This document shows, piece after piece, positions 6,746-6,764 of a DNA stretch of 6,764 bases. The first letter of the stretch is position 1; the number at the start of each line of letters is the position of its first letter. Source of the DNA: Bacteroides sp. (GTDB lineage: Bacteria > Bacteroidota > Bacteroidia > Bacteroidales > Bacteroidaceae); the NCBI GenBank assembly GCA_021204375.1, contig JAJPZL010000434.1:1-6764 (forward strand), given 5' to 3'. A program made the position numbers and the translations under genes. The notes under the pieces are model-generated. The model did not search any database. It was not told the DNA's origin and worked only from the letters and a program-made list of their open reading frames with translations.

Positions 6746-6764
6746 CTATCTTTTAAAAATTTAT

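Overview
The window looks like chromosomal DNA from a member of the Bacteroidales (Bacteroides or Parabacteroides type). The reasons are: two exact matches to the Bacteroidetes -7 promoter element TAnnTTTG; A-rich leaders with mostly no Shine-Dalgarno site; a DUF3822-type protein directly before rsmD; and a large outer-membrane barrel protein with an N-terminal carboxypeptidase-regulatory-like domain and a 'GNPDLKP' motif. Nothing suggests recent mobility: there is no transposase, integrase, tRNA or CRISPR array. Five protein genes occupy almost all of the window.

Left part, plus strand (about 46-2173): a likely three-gene operon. A promoter at 76-83 leads to a 228-aa membrane-anchored protein of unknown function (117-803). 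After a 15-base gap comes a 277-aa DUF3822-like protein (819-1652), and overlapping it by 13 bases is rsmD (1640-2173), the 16S rRNA guanine-N2 methyltransferase. The first protein has a pseudopilin-like layout and the second vaguely recalls a PilM/actin-like fold. This is only a hypothesis, but it is the most interesting biological idea here.

Middle and right part, minus strand: cardiolipin synthase (cls, 3610 down to 2168) converges on rsmD and the two genes overlap tail to tail by 6 bases. Its promoter is at 3647-3640. Just upstream lie two tandem TTCCGGAA palindromes inside a larger dyad, in a position suited to a regulator. Next comes a clear intrinsic terminator (3772-3737) that ends the transcript of a 956-aa outer-membrane beta-barrel/TonB-receptor-like protein (6674 down to 3804). 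The 90-base leader of that gene contains a perfect 8-bp inverted repeat whose second arm lies against the start codon.

Functionally the window combines ribosome modification, membrane phospholipid synthesis and an outer-membrane transport or assembly protein. No single pathway links them. I do not see a clear previously undescribed system; the best leads are the pilin-like/DUF3822 pair and the two unexplained palindromic regulatory regions.
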